A stretch of DNA of 25,343 bases from Bacteroidales bacterium UBA3824. GTDB lineage: Bacteria; Bacteroidota; Bacteroidia; Bacteroidales; UBA3824. Positions 15,650 to 23,506 of the stretch are shown here, piece by piece. A program made the position numbers and the translations under genes. The notes beneath the pieces are model-generated. The model ran no database searches and was not told the origin of the DNA. It saw only the letters and a program-made list of their open reading frames with translations. The stretch is taken from the NCBI GenBank assembly GCA_002393195.1, contig DGIK01000107.1:1-25343 (forward strand). The letters run 5' to 3'. The first letter of the stretch is position 1. Each line of letters starts with the position of its first letter.

Positions 15650-16756
15650 ATGAAAACAAGTCGGCTCATATTGAGGTTGGTTATTGTTGTTTGCGTGGTG
15701 TCCTTATTGCTTTCGTGCCACAAGAACGATGACGAGCCAGATCGCATCAACACTCAAACTGTTATTTTCTTTTTCCCGTATTCGGCGGATATGACTTCGT
15801 ATTTCAAGCGCAATATAAGCGACATCGAAGCCGCCGTCTTGAATGGTGCGTTCCGCAGTGAAAGGCTTATCGTCTGCATATCGTCAACGAAAGACCGCGC
15901 CGACGTCATTGAACTCCGAGACAATAAGCGCGATACATTGTTCCATTACGACAATCCCGATTTCACCACGAGCGCTGACATCTCGCAAATGCTCTCAGAC
16001 ATTATCAAGACCGCACCTGCCGACAAATATTCGCTCGTAGCGGGCGGACATGGTACGGCGTGGGTGCCAGCCGACGTGAAAAATCTATCGAAATCTTTTG
16101 GCGGTTACAACACCAAGACCGGCGTCGAAAACATTGCTTACGCCATCCAAAATGCCGGTCTTAAAATGCAATACATATTGTTTGACGGTTGTTTTATGTC
16201 TAATGTTGAGACTGTTTACGCCCTGCGCAATGCGGCGGATTACATCATCGGCTGCCCTACGGAGATAATGATTAAAGGCATCCCGTATCAGCGTTGCGCC
16301 AAATTCCTTGGTGACGGTGTACTTGATTACGACGGATTTTGCCGCGCCTTCTGCGAGTATTATGGAAGTTACGACACGCCGTGTGGCACTATCGCCGTTA
16401 CGGATTGCAGTGCGCTCGATTCGTTGGCGCAGGTGATGAAGTTGATTAACAAGGCGCATGATTTCGACGCAAGCATTTTGGACGGTGTGCAACGGCTTGA
16501 CGGATACAAGACGCCTGTTTTTTACGACCTTGGCGATTATGTTGCGCGTCTGTGCAAGGATGAGCGATTGCTTGCGACATTCAACGCCCAACTTTCCAAA
16601 ACCGTTCCCTACAAGGCGCACACTGAATGTTTCTATTCGGAGCGGAGCGGCAAAATCAAAATCAACGCCTTTTCGGGGCTGTCGGTCTCGCCGCCTACGG
16701 ATGGCAATCTAAGCCTCGGCGTGGAAGATACGCAGTGGTGGATGGCTACGCGGTGA
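15650..16756 (+). CDS. Clostripain-family (C11) cysteine peptidase lipoprotein
   Basis: The 368-residue protein starts 2 nt after the preceding stop. A lipoprotein signal is clear (LVIVVCVVSLLLSC, lipidated Cys 23), so it is exported and membrane anchored. The C11 catalytic dyad is visible: His134 in VAGGHGTAW and Cys181 in YILFDGCFMSNVE, the arrangement seen in clostripain and related Bacteroidales peptidases. C11 enzymes cut after Arg or Lys. The gene sits between a beta-barrel and a fimbria-like locus, where LTR sites occur in the pilin-like proteins. A role in processing them is only a guess, because a separate promoter starts the fimbrial transcript. Confidence 0.88.
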   Translation: MKTSRLILRLVIVVCVVSLLLSCHKNDDEPDRINTQTVIFFFPYSADMTSYFKRNISDIEAAVLNGAFRSERLIVCISSTKDRADVIELRDNKRDTLFHYDNPDFTTSADISQMLSDIIKTAPADKYSLVAGGHGTAWVPADVKNLSKSFGGYNTKTGVENIAYAIQNAGLKMQYILFDGCFMSNVETVYALRNAADYIIGCPTEIMIKGIPYQRCAKFLGDGVLDYDGFCRAFCEYYGSYDTPCGTIAVTDCSALDSLAQVMKLINKAHDFDASILDGVQRLDGYKTPVFYDLGDYVARLCKDERLLATFNAQLSKTVPYKAHTECFYSERSGKIKINAFSGLSVSPPTDGNLSLGVEDTQWWMATR

Positions 16757-16778
16757 AAATTTTTTTTTTAACATTTTT

Positions 16779-16809
16779 TTTGCCGTTTCCAAATAAATAT
16801 ATATTTTTG
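16779..16809 (+). promoter_or_regulatory. Bacteroidetes-type promoter of the surface-structure locus
   Basis: TTTG (16779-16782) and TATTTTTG (16802-16809) are 19 nt apart and match the TTTG / TAnnTTTG consensus. The first ATG downstream is at 16834. Confidence 0.65.
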
Positions 16810-16833
16810 CCCTGAAATTTTTAATACTCTAAT

Positions 16834-16911
16834 ATGAAACACAATACGAGTACATTGTACATTACAAAATGTAAATGGGGGGGGGGTAGAGGTATATTCT
16901 ACCTTACATAA
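16834..16911 (+). other. Out-of-frame 5' start of the beta-barrel gene (25 codons, ends after poly-G)
   Basis: ATG at 16834, the first after the promoter, opens MKHNTSTLYITKCKW..., runs through the G tract and stops at TAA 16909-16911. It is offset by one base from the downstream barrel frame (distance 100 nt to ATG 16934). Removing one G, or adding two, fuses it to the barrel with no intervening stop and completes the signal peptide (...IVYIFIPMLLMLTSLNVDAQ). I read it as the real start in a slipped state, though a sequencing error in the homopolymer could give the same picture. Confidence 0.6.
16877..16886. repeat. Homopolymer of 10 G (possible phase-variation tract)
   Basis: Ten consecutive G follow AAAT, early in the translated part of the transcript. 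With 9 or 12 G the upstream ATG is in frame with the barrel gene; with 10 the frame stops after 25 codons; with 11 it stops at TAG directly after the tract. Confidence 0.85.
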
Positions 16912-16933
16912 TATCGTTTATATTTTTATTCCT

Positions 16934-17683
16934 ATGCTCCTGATGCTGACATCATTAAATGTTGATGCTCAGGAAGTGAAAACATCTCCTAAATATTGGT
17001 ATTATGGTGTTGGCGGCGGCGTGGCTCTCGGACAATGCACTTTCCGCAGCATCTCCGACGGCAATAGCAACATCGGCGCACAAGCAGGCATTTTTGGCGG
17101 ACGCGCTTTCAATAGTTTTATGTCGATACAGGGCGGCGTCAATATCGGCGCACAAACGCAGACTTCCCTCGACTGCGACCCTCTGTGGCTCTCCAAAGAC
17201 GGACACCGCACCTTCGCGCCCATCATTGACCATCAGGGTAGTTATTATAAAAATATAGACGCCAAGACCTCGTGGCTGCGTCTTTCTTTGCAGCCCAATT
17301 TCAACGTCCTTGCGCCAATCTCCAAAAAATTCTCGTTAACATTCTCGCCGCAGATTTCTGCCGTTGCCACCAAGACGCGGCACAAGACTCCCGAATACAC
17401 CAACCATTTTGATGCGCAGTGGCACTTTGGCTACGGCGCACAGGCTGCCATTGGCTTCCGCACCAATAGAAAAATCGGCATCAACCTCTACGGCGGCTTC
17501 ACCTGCCTTGGCGGCGACCGCTACGACAATATCCCCGAATTTTGCCACAGCAGTAATTGCATCTTTGACGCGGGCATCCAGATAATATTCCGCCGTCTAT
17601 CCAAATTGACTACGACGCTGCCGCCACCGCCGCCAAACATCCCCCGTTCAAAACTTAATTCGTACCAAAATTCACAACTATAA
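16934..17683 (+). CDS. Outer-membrane beta-barrel protein, possibly phase-variable
   Basis: The frame from ATG 16934 gives 249 residues. This start leaves a stunted signal peptide without a basic n-region (MLLMLTSLNVDAQ); the full one would begin at 16834 if the poly-G tract had 9 or 12 G. The mature part looks like a barrel: GVGGGVALGQ, NIGAQAGIFGGRAFNSFMSIQGGVNIGAQ, WLRLSLQPNFNVLAPI, FSLTFSPQISAVATKT, GYGAQAAIGFRTNRKIGINLYGGF and FDAGIQIIFRRL. After it comes an unusual Pro-rich tail (TTLPPPPPNIPRSK). The stop overlaps the next ATG (TAATG), so the two genes are translationally coupled. As first gene of the locus it may be an assembly or anchoring factor for the fimbrial proteins; this is inference. 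Confidence 0.75.
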   Translation: MLLMLTSLNVDAQEVKTSPKYWYYGVGGGVALGQCTFRSISDGNSNIGAQAGIFGGRAFNSFMSIQGGVNIGAQTQTSLDCDPLWLSKDGHRTFAPIIDHQGSYYKNIDAKTSWLRLSLQPNFNVLAPISKKFSLTFSPQISAVATKTRHKTPEYTNHFDAQWHFGYGAQAAIGFRTNRKIGINLYGGFTCLGGDRYDNIPEFCHSSNCIFDAGIQIIFRRLSKLTTTLPPPPPNIPRSKLNSYQNSQL

Positions 17684-18573
17684 TGTTCATCAACACCAAC
17701 ATATTGTCCCTTTTAGTGGCGGCAATTGCCCTTGCGCTGCTTGGCTCGTGCCGTCACGGCGAACACGCGCTCTGCAACCCAGAATACGACACCGACCACG
17801 CCGGCTACCTCTCCGCCGAACTTATGTGGGACGAGTATGACGACATCCTCATCCCCATAGACGACGTGCGGCTCACCATCGCCGACGGCGGCAACGTCTT
17901 GAAAAACAAGCAGTTTACCACGCCGCTCGCCGTAGCCGAATATGTGCAGCAATTGCCGTCGGGCAATTACGACGCTTTGGCAGCCGTTAATATGAGCGAG
18001 GCGAGAGGTTATCTCTTGACTACTGACAACACAAAAAACACGGTAAACAATTTGCCTGTCACCTGCGTTTCGCTCAAAGACCCGCTCGCAAAACACACCC
18101 AATCGTGGTTTGCCGTAGCCAATGCCACCGTCTCCGACGGCTCCCTTACCGTGGCGCAATTGTCCCTGAAACGTCTTTTGGCATCGCTGTCGGTTACAAT
18201 AAAAGGTGCGCCCGACGGCACAACGGCAGACATCGCCATCCTTCACACCGCTCAATCGGTGAATCTCGCCACCGCCACTCCAAGCACCGACGAATCCGCC
18301 CAAAATCCCGTTGCCATGCTCCCCGTAGAACGCCTGCTCCTGATGCCAACCGCCGCCGCCCAACCGCGCACGATGCTGATACTCAATATCGCCACGCCCG
18401 GCGGCACCCCGCAGCAATGCACCCTTGACGCGCCACGCATGGACATCGGCAAAATCTACTCGATGGAATTGGAATACAACGATTTAGACGTATATCTCTA
18501 CATCACCTCAACCCCCATCACCGATTGGGAAGAGTATTGGACCATCAGCGGCGAAATCTTTAATCCTGACTAA
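17683..18573 (+). CDS. DUF5119/Mfa2-like fimbrial anchor lipoprotein
   Basis: The 296-residue protein starts within the TAATG overlap. It has a lipoprotein signal with Cys 23 (LLVAAIALALLGSC). The segment after it (HALCNPEYDTDHAGYLSAELMWDEYDD) resembles the start of DUF5119/FimB-Mfa2 family proteins, followed by a beta-rich domain (VRLTIADGGNVLKNKQF; LPSGNYDALAAVNM) and a second one (LLASLSVTIKGAPDGTTADIAI; NIATPGGTPQQCTL), ending near DWEEYWTISGEIFNPD. In Porphyromonas and Bacteroides fimbriae, Mfa2/FimB-type proteins anchor the fibre and limit its length. Position before three fimbrillin-like genes supports this. Confidence 0.72.
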   Translation: MFINTNILSLLVAAIALALLGSCRHGEHALCNPEYDTDHAGYLSAELMWDEYDDILIPIDDVRLTIADGGNVLKNKQFTTPLAVAEYVQQLPSGNYDALAAVNMSEARGYLLTTDNTKNTVNNLPVTCVSLKDPLAKHTQSWFAVANATVSDGSLTVAQLSLKRLLASLSVTIKGAPDGTTADIAILHTAQSVNLATATPSTDESAQNPVAMLPVERLLLMPTAAAQPRTMLILNIATPGGTPQQCTLDAPRMDIGKIYSMELEYNDLDVYLYITSTPITDWEEYWTISGEIFNPD

Positions 18574-18592
18574 CCGTAGCGCCAACGGCGCG
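18574..18592. repeat. GCGCC-AAC-GGCGC hairpin repeat, copy 1
   Basis: The 19-mer CCGTAGCGCCAACGGCGCG directly follows the stop of the anchor gene and recurs exactly at 19601-19619. Its core is a 5-bp stem with a 3-nt loop. It resembles a REP-like intergenic element; it has no T-tract. Confidence 0.7.
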
Positions 18593-18656
18593 AAATCACT
18601 ATCTATCCAAAATATATCAATCGAAATAATAAACATTAACAAACATTTTAATAACC

Positions 18657-19556
18657 ATGAAGAAACAGACTTTCCTAATCACCGCAGCCGCCGCGAGCCT
18701 TATGCTTGCCTCCTGTGGCAAGGGCAGCAGCGATTCTGTTGCCACCCCCGACCCCAAGTACATCACTGTGGAAGCCGAAATTGGCAACCTAACCCGCGCC
18801 ACCACTAATGGCGTAAGCACCGTCTTCGACAAAGGCGACCAAATCTCCCTCTACGCATGGACAGAGTCGGCTACCGCAATGCCCACCTCGCTCGTAGTAA
18901 ACGGCGTAACCAACACCCTCGGCGACGACGGCAAATGGACTCCCGAAACCCTGATGCTTTGGCAGGACATGACCACGCTCCACTATTTCCTGAGCATCTA
19001 CCCAAAGCGCACCGTGGCAGACTTCACCGCCGACGAGTTTTCCATCACCGAGGGCAATTATCAGGCGTCTGACCTCTTGGCTGCCGTAAGACTCAGCCCG
19101 GGTCTCACCGCCACCAACAACCCCGTGAACCTCACATTCAACCACCAGATGGCAAAACTCTACGTCAACATGAACTTCCGCACACAGTGGGACGCCGTGC
19201 CCACCATCGCATCATGCACCGCCACCGCCGCCAAAACTTGTACCATCAACTATCTTGCTAACACGGTAACGCCCAAAGGCGAGCAAGTGGATGTGCCCCT
19301 CGCCGCCAAGGAAAAGGCTGAAAACTTCTCTGTAAGTTACGAAGGCATCATGGTACCGCAAACCGGCTTCCGCACCGTTTCTGTAAAGATTGGCGAGCAG
19401 ACCTTCACCTACACCCACGACGCCGACATCCCCCTCGTTGCCGGCAAATTCACCACACTCAACCTCATCGTCGGCCGCAACAAAATCGAAATCGGCACTG
19501 TTGACATCACCGATTGGACCGACGGCGGCAACCCCATCAGCGGCGAAGCAATGTAA
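18657..19556 (+). CDS. Fimbrillin-like (Mfa_like_1) lipoprotein, first of three
   Basis: This 299-residue exported protein is probably a structural subunit of a type V-like fimbria. The lipobox is LASC with Cys 20 (ITAAAASLMLASC). Residues 44-48 read NLTRA, the typical site at which Arg-specific proteolysis trims Bacteroidales pilins to free the donor-strand groove. The fold is two beta domains: FDKGDQISLYAW, LMLWQDMTTLHYFLSIYPKR and NLTFNHQMAKLYVNM are hallmark fimbrillin segments, and the end VPLVAGKFTTLNLIVGRNKIEIG-like region (about 262-285) matches the paralogue at 20739. It is one of three tandem paralogues. Confidence 0.88.
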   Translation: MKKQTFLITAAAASLMLASCGKGSSDSVATPDPKYITVEAEIGNLTRATTNGVSTVFDKGDQISLYAWTESATAMPTSLVVNGVTNTLGDDGKWTPETLMLWQDMTTLHYFLSIYPKRTVADFTADEFSITEGNYQASDLLAAVRLSPGLTATNNPVNLTFNHQMAKLYVNMNFRTQWDAVPTIASCTATAAKTCTINYLANTVTPKGEQVDVPLAAKEKAENFSVSYEGIMVPQTGFRTVSVKIGEQTFTYTHDADIPLVAGKFTTLNLIVGRNKIEIGTVDITDWTDGGNPISGEAM

Positions 19557-19600
19557 CAATGCACAATGCATAATTCACAATGCACAATTCATAATTTCCC

Positions 19601-19650
19601 CCGTAGCGCCAACGGCGCGTCATCTCTAAGGGTAGTCCGTGAGGGCTACC
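19601..19650. repeat. GCGCC-AAC-GGCGC hairpin repeat, copy 2, plus second stem-loop
   Basis: The 19-mer at 19601-19619 is identical to 18574-18592. A second stem-loop follows: GGTAGTCC (19631-19638) pairs with GGGCTACC (19643-19650), including one G-T pair. Just before lie ATTCACA/ATGCACA microsatellite units (19558-19596). Together these fill the gap between two fimbrillin genes and might act as attenuators or RNA-stability elements. Confidence 0.65.
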
Positions 19651-19697
19651 TACCTAATAATATGATATATGATAAATAATAACAAAATCACAATCCA

Positions 19698-20699
19698 ATG
19701 AAAATCAACCATTTAATCACCGCAGCAGCCGCGAGCCTATTGCTCGCCTCCTGCAACAAGGACGACAGTGGCAATGCCAAATTGTCGCACTTTCCAGAGG
19801 ACGGTGTGATGCGCGTCACCACCTCCGTCAACGAGGCGCAACTCACCCGCGCTGGTATAGACAATACCAACATCACCAAATTTCCTTTCTATCTGCAAAT
19901 CATCACCGGAGACGGCACAGTAGGCTACAACTACTTCAAGAAGATTTCGTACAACGAAACAACCGGCGAATGGGAACCCGAAAATCAGATGCTTTGGAAA
20001 AACAGCACTACCCAAATCACTATGACGGCGGTTGGTCAGTCACTGACCGAAAACAACATCAACGGGAGTGCTCGTTTAAGTGTTAATCAGTATCAAAGTA
20101 TTGATGAAGGTTCTCTCGCACTCACTGACCTTCTGTACATGAAGGCGACCACAATCGCCAATCCATCCACAGAGACCGAACTCTTGGACGACGATGGCAA
20201 ACTCGTAATCAAATTCAAGCATGCCCTCTCAAAAATCGACATCAACCTGACTCTCAACAATCAGTTTGCCAAGATGAATGTTGCAAAGACTGACATCACC
20301 GATATCACAATCGGCGGCACAATACGTCAATACGATTTCACACCCAAGACTGGTGCAGTTACCCCAAGAATTGATGAAACAGCCACCGACCTCTACCCCT
20401 ACCAATCTGCCTACACCGCCCCAAGCGCGGAAAACTTCAACCGTGCCGAGGTCAAATACGAGGCAATCGTATTGCCGCAGACTGTAACGGCGGGTACGCT
20501 CATGGTATCATTCAAAATCCAAGAAAAGCCATACCTTTGGACTTCCACGGAAGACATCACCTTTGAGCAGGGCAAGCGTTACACCTTCAATCTCCAAGTG
20601 GGCGACGACGTAGTAACCATCAGCAAAAACGGCTTCTCCGTCACGGCGTGGGACAAGACCAACGAATCCACTTCTGCCCCCACCCTCGAAACCGAATAA
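19698..20699 (+). CDS. Fimbrillin-like (Mfa_like_1) lipoprotein, second of three
   Basis: The 333-residue protein has lipobox LASC with Cys 19; its first residues (ITAAAASLLLASC) are nearly the same as those of the preceding paralogue, which points to duplication. QLTRA (49-53) is the presumed Arg-type processing site. Fimbrillin hallmarks are WEPENQMLWKNSTTQITMTAVG, KLVIKFKHALSKIDINL, and the C-terminal FEQGKRYTFNLQVGDDVVTI followed by FSVTAWD. It is likely a shaft or accessory subunit. The gene lies 141 bp after its neighbour, with no clear promoter between. Confidence 0.87.
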   Translation: MKINHLITAAAASLLLASCNKDDSGNAKLSHFPEDGVMRVTTSVNEAQLTRAGIDNTNITKFPFYLQIITGDGTVGYNYFKKISYNETTGEWEPENQMLWKNSTTQITMTAVGQSLTENNINGSARLSVNQYQSIDEGSLALTDLLYMKATTIANPSTETELLDDDGKLVIKFKHALSKIDINLTLNNQFAKMNVAKTDITDITIGGTIRQYDFTPKTGAVTPRIDETATDLYPYQSAYTAPSAENFNRAEVKYEAIVLPQTVTAGTLMVSFKIQEKPYLWTSTEDITFEQGKRYTFNLQVGDDVVTISKNGFSVTAWDKTNESTSAPTLETE

Positions 20700-20738
20700 T
20701 CCACCAATAGTAACTCACAAGTTAACAGAAAGAAAAGT

Positions 20739-22250
20739 ATGAAAACATTACATAAATACCTGCCGTTGGTGGTCCTGCTGATGATAGGACTCCTTGCCAA
20801 CTGCCACAAGGACGACGACGTGGCATCCTCTGCCGTCCGTCCCGCCGACGCCGTAAAACTCTCCTTTGCGGCATCCAGCAAACACACACACCTCACCCGC
20901 AGCAACCCCGTTGACGCGCAAAAAGAGACCGCCTTCAATGTCGGCGACGGTGTAAGCGTCTCTGTGCCAGGTCAAAACCCCGTAACCTACGTCCTCGGCA
21001 ACGACGGCTATTGGACGGAAAACCCAACCACCGACTACCTCCTTTGGAAATCTAACACGCAGACTTTCAGCGCGTACTACCCGGTAACGGACGGTACGTC
21101 GATGACTCATTTCACACTGCCTACCGACCAAACAACAGAGGCGAAAATAGCCCTCGCCGACTATATGACTGCCCAGAAAGACATCGACCGCCCCGCCGAC
21201 AACAATACCGCTATCTCCCTCGAACTCCAACGCCGTACCGCTCGTGTGATTGTAGAAATCAAGAAGTTCAACAACCAATACACTGACGAGCAGAAGTACA
21301 TATCGAGTCTTGAGATTTGGAGCGGTGCGGATGTATATGATAATGGATTAATTTGGAGTTCCGTTCCGCCAAAGACGCTAATTGCGCCGTATGTACAAGG
21401 CAAGGTTGACGGCAAGATGACAGAAGGCACTACCTTTACCGCGCTTGTGTTTCCTACCGAAGCAAAGCCGGAGAACAACTTCATTTTTGTATCCGACTAC
21501 GAAAATAATGTATTGGTCATTACAGGCATCCCTGCCATGGAAGCGGGCAAGAGTTACAAATACTCCCTTATCATCGGCAAAAACAAAATCGAAATCGGCT
21601 CCGTAACGGTGGAGGATTGGGACGGCAATACTACTGAAATCGAAGGCAAGGCAAACCCAACGGTATCAAGCGTAACGATAAACGCACCGACCTTTATCAA
21701 GGTTGGCTCAACAGGTTGGCTCAACGCAACCGTAGCACCTGATGACGCAATCGACAAGACTGTTACATGGACGAGCAGCGACCCCGATGTCTTGACCATT
21801 ATTAATGCCACCACCGGCGAATACGAAGCCAAGGCAGTCGGTTCGGCTACAATCACGGCAACATCAGGTACAGTGAGTGCTACTTGCGATGTGTCTGTCG
21901 TTGCAGTGACACTTGCCACAGCATTCGAGAATGGAGCAGTGGTTACGATCGGATGTACCAGCAATTCAGGTCCGTCCAACGAGGTGTTCAAAAATGAGAA
22001 TGGAACATTTACACAGCAAAATACGAACTGGAACAACAGTGCTTTACATACCGAATTAAGTACAATAGGTGGTGGTAATAGCCTCGTTTTTTCTATAACC
22101 GACGGCATTAATCTCTATACAACAATCATATTTAATTCTTACGACAATACTTATTCTATTAGTGGTCAAGAAGGATATACTACCGTTAGTGACTTGTCAA
22201 TCTCCATCAATGGTGACGACATAACCTCTCAATTGACTAAAACGAATTAA
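20739..22250 (+). CDS. Fimbrillin-like lipoprotein with BIG2 domain, possible tip adhesin
   Basis: The 503-residue protein has an N-terminal export signal ending LLANC (Cys 22; Asn at -1 is unusual for a lipobox) and an LTR site at 52-54. Residues about 40-300 are fimbrillin-like (YLLWKSNTQTFSAYYPV; GKSYKYSLIIGKNKIEIGSVTVEDW, the last part shared with the first paralogue). Residues 305-386 form a BIG2 domain (VSSVTINAPTFIKVGSTG ... KTVTWTSSDPDVLTII ... AVGSATITATSGTVSATC). The last 115 residues are rich in Asn, Thr and Ser and unrecognised. A longer, multi-domain last gene in a fimbrillin cluster is often the tip or adhesive subunit; that role is inferred from architecture. Confidence 0.85.
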   Translation: MKTLHKYLPLVVLLMIGLLANCHKDDDVASSAVRPADAVKLSFAASSKHTHLTRSNPVDAQKETAFNVGDGVSVSVPGQNPVTYVLGNDGYWTENPTTDYLLWKSNTQTFSAYYPVTDGTSMTHFTLPTDQTTEAKIALADYMTAQKDIDRPADNNTAISLELQRRTARVIVEIKKFNNQYTDEQKYISSLEIWSGADVYDNGLIWSSVPPKTLIAPYVQGKVDGKMTEGTTFTALVFPTEAKPENNFIFVSDYENNVLVITGIPAMEAGKSYKYSLIIGKNKIEIGSVTVEDWDGNTTEIEGKANPTVSSVTINAPTFIKVGSTGWLNATVAPDDAIDKTVTWTSSDPDVLTIINATTGEYEAKAVGSATITATSGTVSATCDVSVVAVTLATAFENGAVVTIGCTSNSGPSNEVFKNENGTFTQQNTNWNNSALHTELSTIGGGNSLVFSITDGINLYTTIIFNSYDNTYSISGQEGYTTVSDLSISINGDDITSQLTKTN

Positions 22251-22264
22251 CTTATATTACCGTT

Positions 22265-22330
22265 GGTATTTCATTTAACCCCGCACATCATACGCTGATG
22301 CGCTATGATGTACGGGGTTATTGAAATACC
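22265..22330. terminator. 66-bp near-perfect hairpin after the fimbrial locus
   Basis: GGTATTTCA pairs with TGAAATACC, TAACCCCG with CGGGGTTA, and ACATCAT with ATGATGT, with small mismatches between and a loop around CGCTGATGCGC. No U-tract follows directly, so it may be a terminator, an mRNA-stabilising stem, or a processing site at the 3' end of the fimbrial transcript. Confidence 0.6.
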
Positions 22331-22410
22331 GTTTTCCAAACGGTTGGTTGTGCAGGGTTATTTGCCGTAGATATTTTGGACGATTTATTTCCAGTTTTTC
22401 GTCCAATTGA

Positions 22411-22459
22411 AAATCCAACTGCCGACCGAGCATTATTTCGGGCGGCGGTTGGATTTTTG
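22411..22459 (+). terminator. Second terminator-like hairpin before the Rpn gene
   Basis: AAATCCAAC-t-GCC (22411-22423) pairs with GGC-g-GTTGGATTT (22444-22456), followed by more T. Smaller stems lie between the two large hairpins (CCGTTT/AAACGG at 22329-22343 and GGACGA/TCGTCC at 22378-22403). I see no convincing gene in 22251-22546. Confidence 0.55.
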
Positions 22460-22546
22460 CTGCCAAAAGTTTGGGCAAATTTTTTGTCATTTAAATTATT
22501 TGTGCTAAATTTACCGTCCAATCAGTAACCCGAAATAGCATTGATT

Positions 22547-23434
22547 ATGGAATATTACGACCCGAAGACCGACGTTGTCTTCAAAAAAATATTTGGCGAG
22601 CACAAGAACCTCACGATCAGCCTCTTGAACGCCGTTCTTCAATTTGATGGCGACGACAAAATCAAGGATGTGGAATATCTCACGTCCGAGTTGATACCGC
22701 CCAACGACGGGCGCAGGCACAGCGTTGTCGATGTCAGGTGCAAGGCTGGCGACGACGACTATTTCATCGTCGAGATGCAGATGTACTGGTCGTCCGACTT
22801 TTTGCGACGTGTCCAGTACAACAGCGCAAAACTGTATGCCACGCTCTACAAGTCGGGCGTAAGGCACTACAAACGCAAAAGGGTGTATTCCGTCAACATC
22901 CTCAATGACGTGTATCTGAAGAAGTCCAAGAGCAACTACCACCGTTACACGATGTCGGAAACGGGTGTCGAGAATCCGCATACAATCCCGGGCATAGAGA
23001 TTGTATGCATAGAGCTGCCAAAATTCAAGCCTCAGGACAAGGCTCAGGGCAAGATGCTCGAATTGTGGCAGGAGTTCCTTACCTCTATAAACGCCAGGAC
23101 GGACGAGGAATCCATCTCCGACGAACTTTATGAAAATGACGAGACCAAGGAGGCCCTCGATTTGTGCAGGCATCTCACAGAAGAGGAACGCCGCCTTTAC
23201 GATAGTTTTTGGGACTTGGAATCCCTCAATCTCGACCGGGAAAACACTGTAAAGGAAATAGCACGTACCGAGGGCCGTGCGGAAGGCCGTGCGGAGGGCC
23301 GTGCGGAAGGCCGTGCGGAGGGACGTGCGGAAGCGATTCTCGAGGCTGCGCGCAACCTCAAAGCCTCTGGAGTTGATATCAGCATAATCGCCGCCGCCAC
23401 TGGACTCACCTCCGACGAAATCTCAAAAATTTAA
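22547..23434 (+). CDS. Rpn-family / PD-(D/E)XK nuclease transposase-like protein
   Basis: The ATG at 22547 (MEYYDPKTDVVFKKIFGEHK) gives 295 residues. DVVFKKIFG and the later VVDVRCKAGDDDYFIVEMQM fit the PD-(D/E)XK core of the family (Asp ... Glu-x-Gln), and FLRRVQYNSAKLYATLYKSG fits the next conserved helix. This family (PF12784-like, 'Rpn' or 'transposase, PD-(D/E)XK nuclease') has many near-copies in Bacteroidales genomes and related proteins promote DNA recombination in E. coli. Near the C-terminus an EGRA motif is repeated five times in frame, followed by a short helical tail (ILEAARNLKASGVDI ... ATGLTSDEI). I see no flanking inverted repeats that would mark it as an insertion sequence. 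Confidence 0.9.
   Translation: MEYYDPKTDVVFKKIFGEHKNLTISLLNAVLQFDGDDKIKDVEYLTSELIPPNDGRRHSVVDVRCKAGDDDYFIVEMQMYWSSDFLRRVQYNSAKLYATLYKSGVRHYKRKRVYSVNILNDVYLKKSKSNYHRYTMSETGVENPHTIPGIEIVCIELPKFKPQDKAQGKMLELWQEFLTSINARTDEESISDELYENDETKEALDLCRHLTEEERRLYDSFWDLESLNLDRENTVKEIARTEGRAEGRAEGRAEGRAEGRAEAILEAARNLKASGVDISIIAAATGLTSDEISKI
23270..23329. repeat. In-frame 12-bp tandem repeat inside the Rpn gene
   Basis: Five units of GA(A/G)-GG(C/A)-CGT-GCG encode EGRA five times. Codons alternate GAG/GAA between units. Copy-number change would lengthen or shorten the protein by 4 residues without a frameshift. Confidence 0.95.
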
Positions 23435-23506
23435 CACAAAATATTTGCACAATTCGTCAATAATTACTGCATTTGCAATATACAAAAAAACTCTAAATGA
23501 CCATTT

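Noticed and set aside
22265..22330. Long inverted repeat as an end of an invertible promoter
   Set aside because: The arms are only about 11 nt apart, no second distant copy is visible and no recombinase gene is in the window.
22275..22521. Two short minus-strand frames of 67-71 codons
   Set aside because: They fall on the hairpin-rich spacer and have no recognised similarity or ribosome-binding site.
22547..23434. Rpn-like gene as an active insertion sequence
   Set aside because: I could find no terminal inverted repeats or target-site duplication around it.
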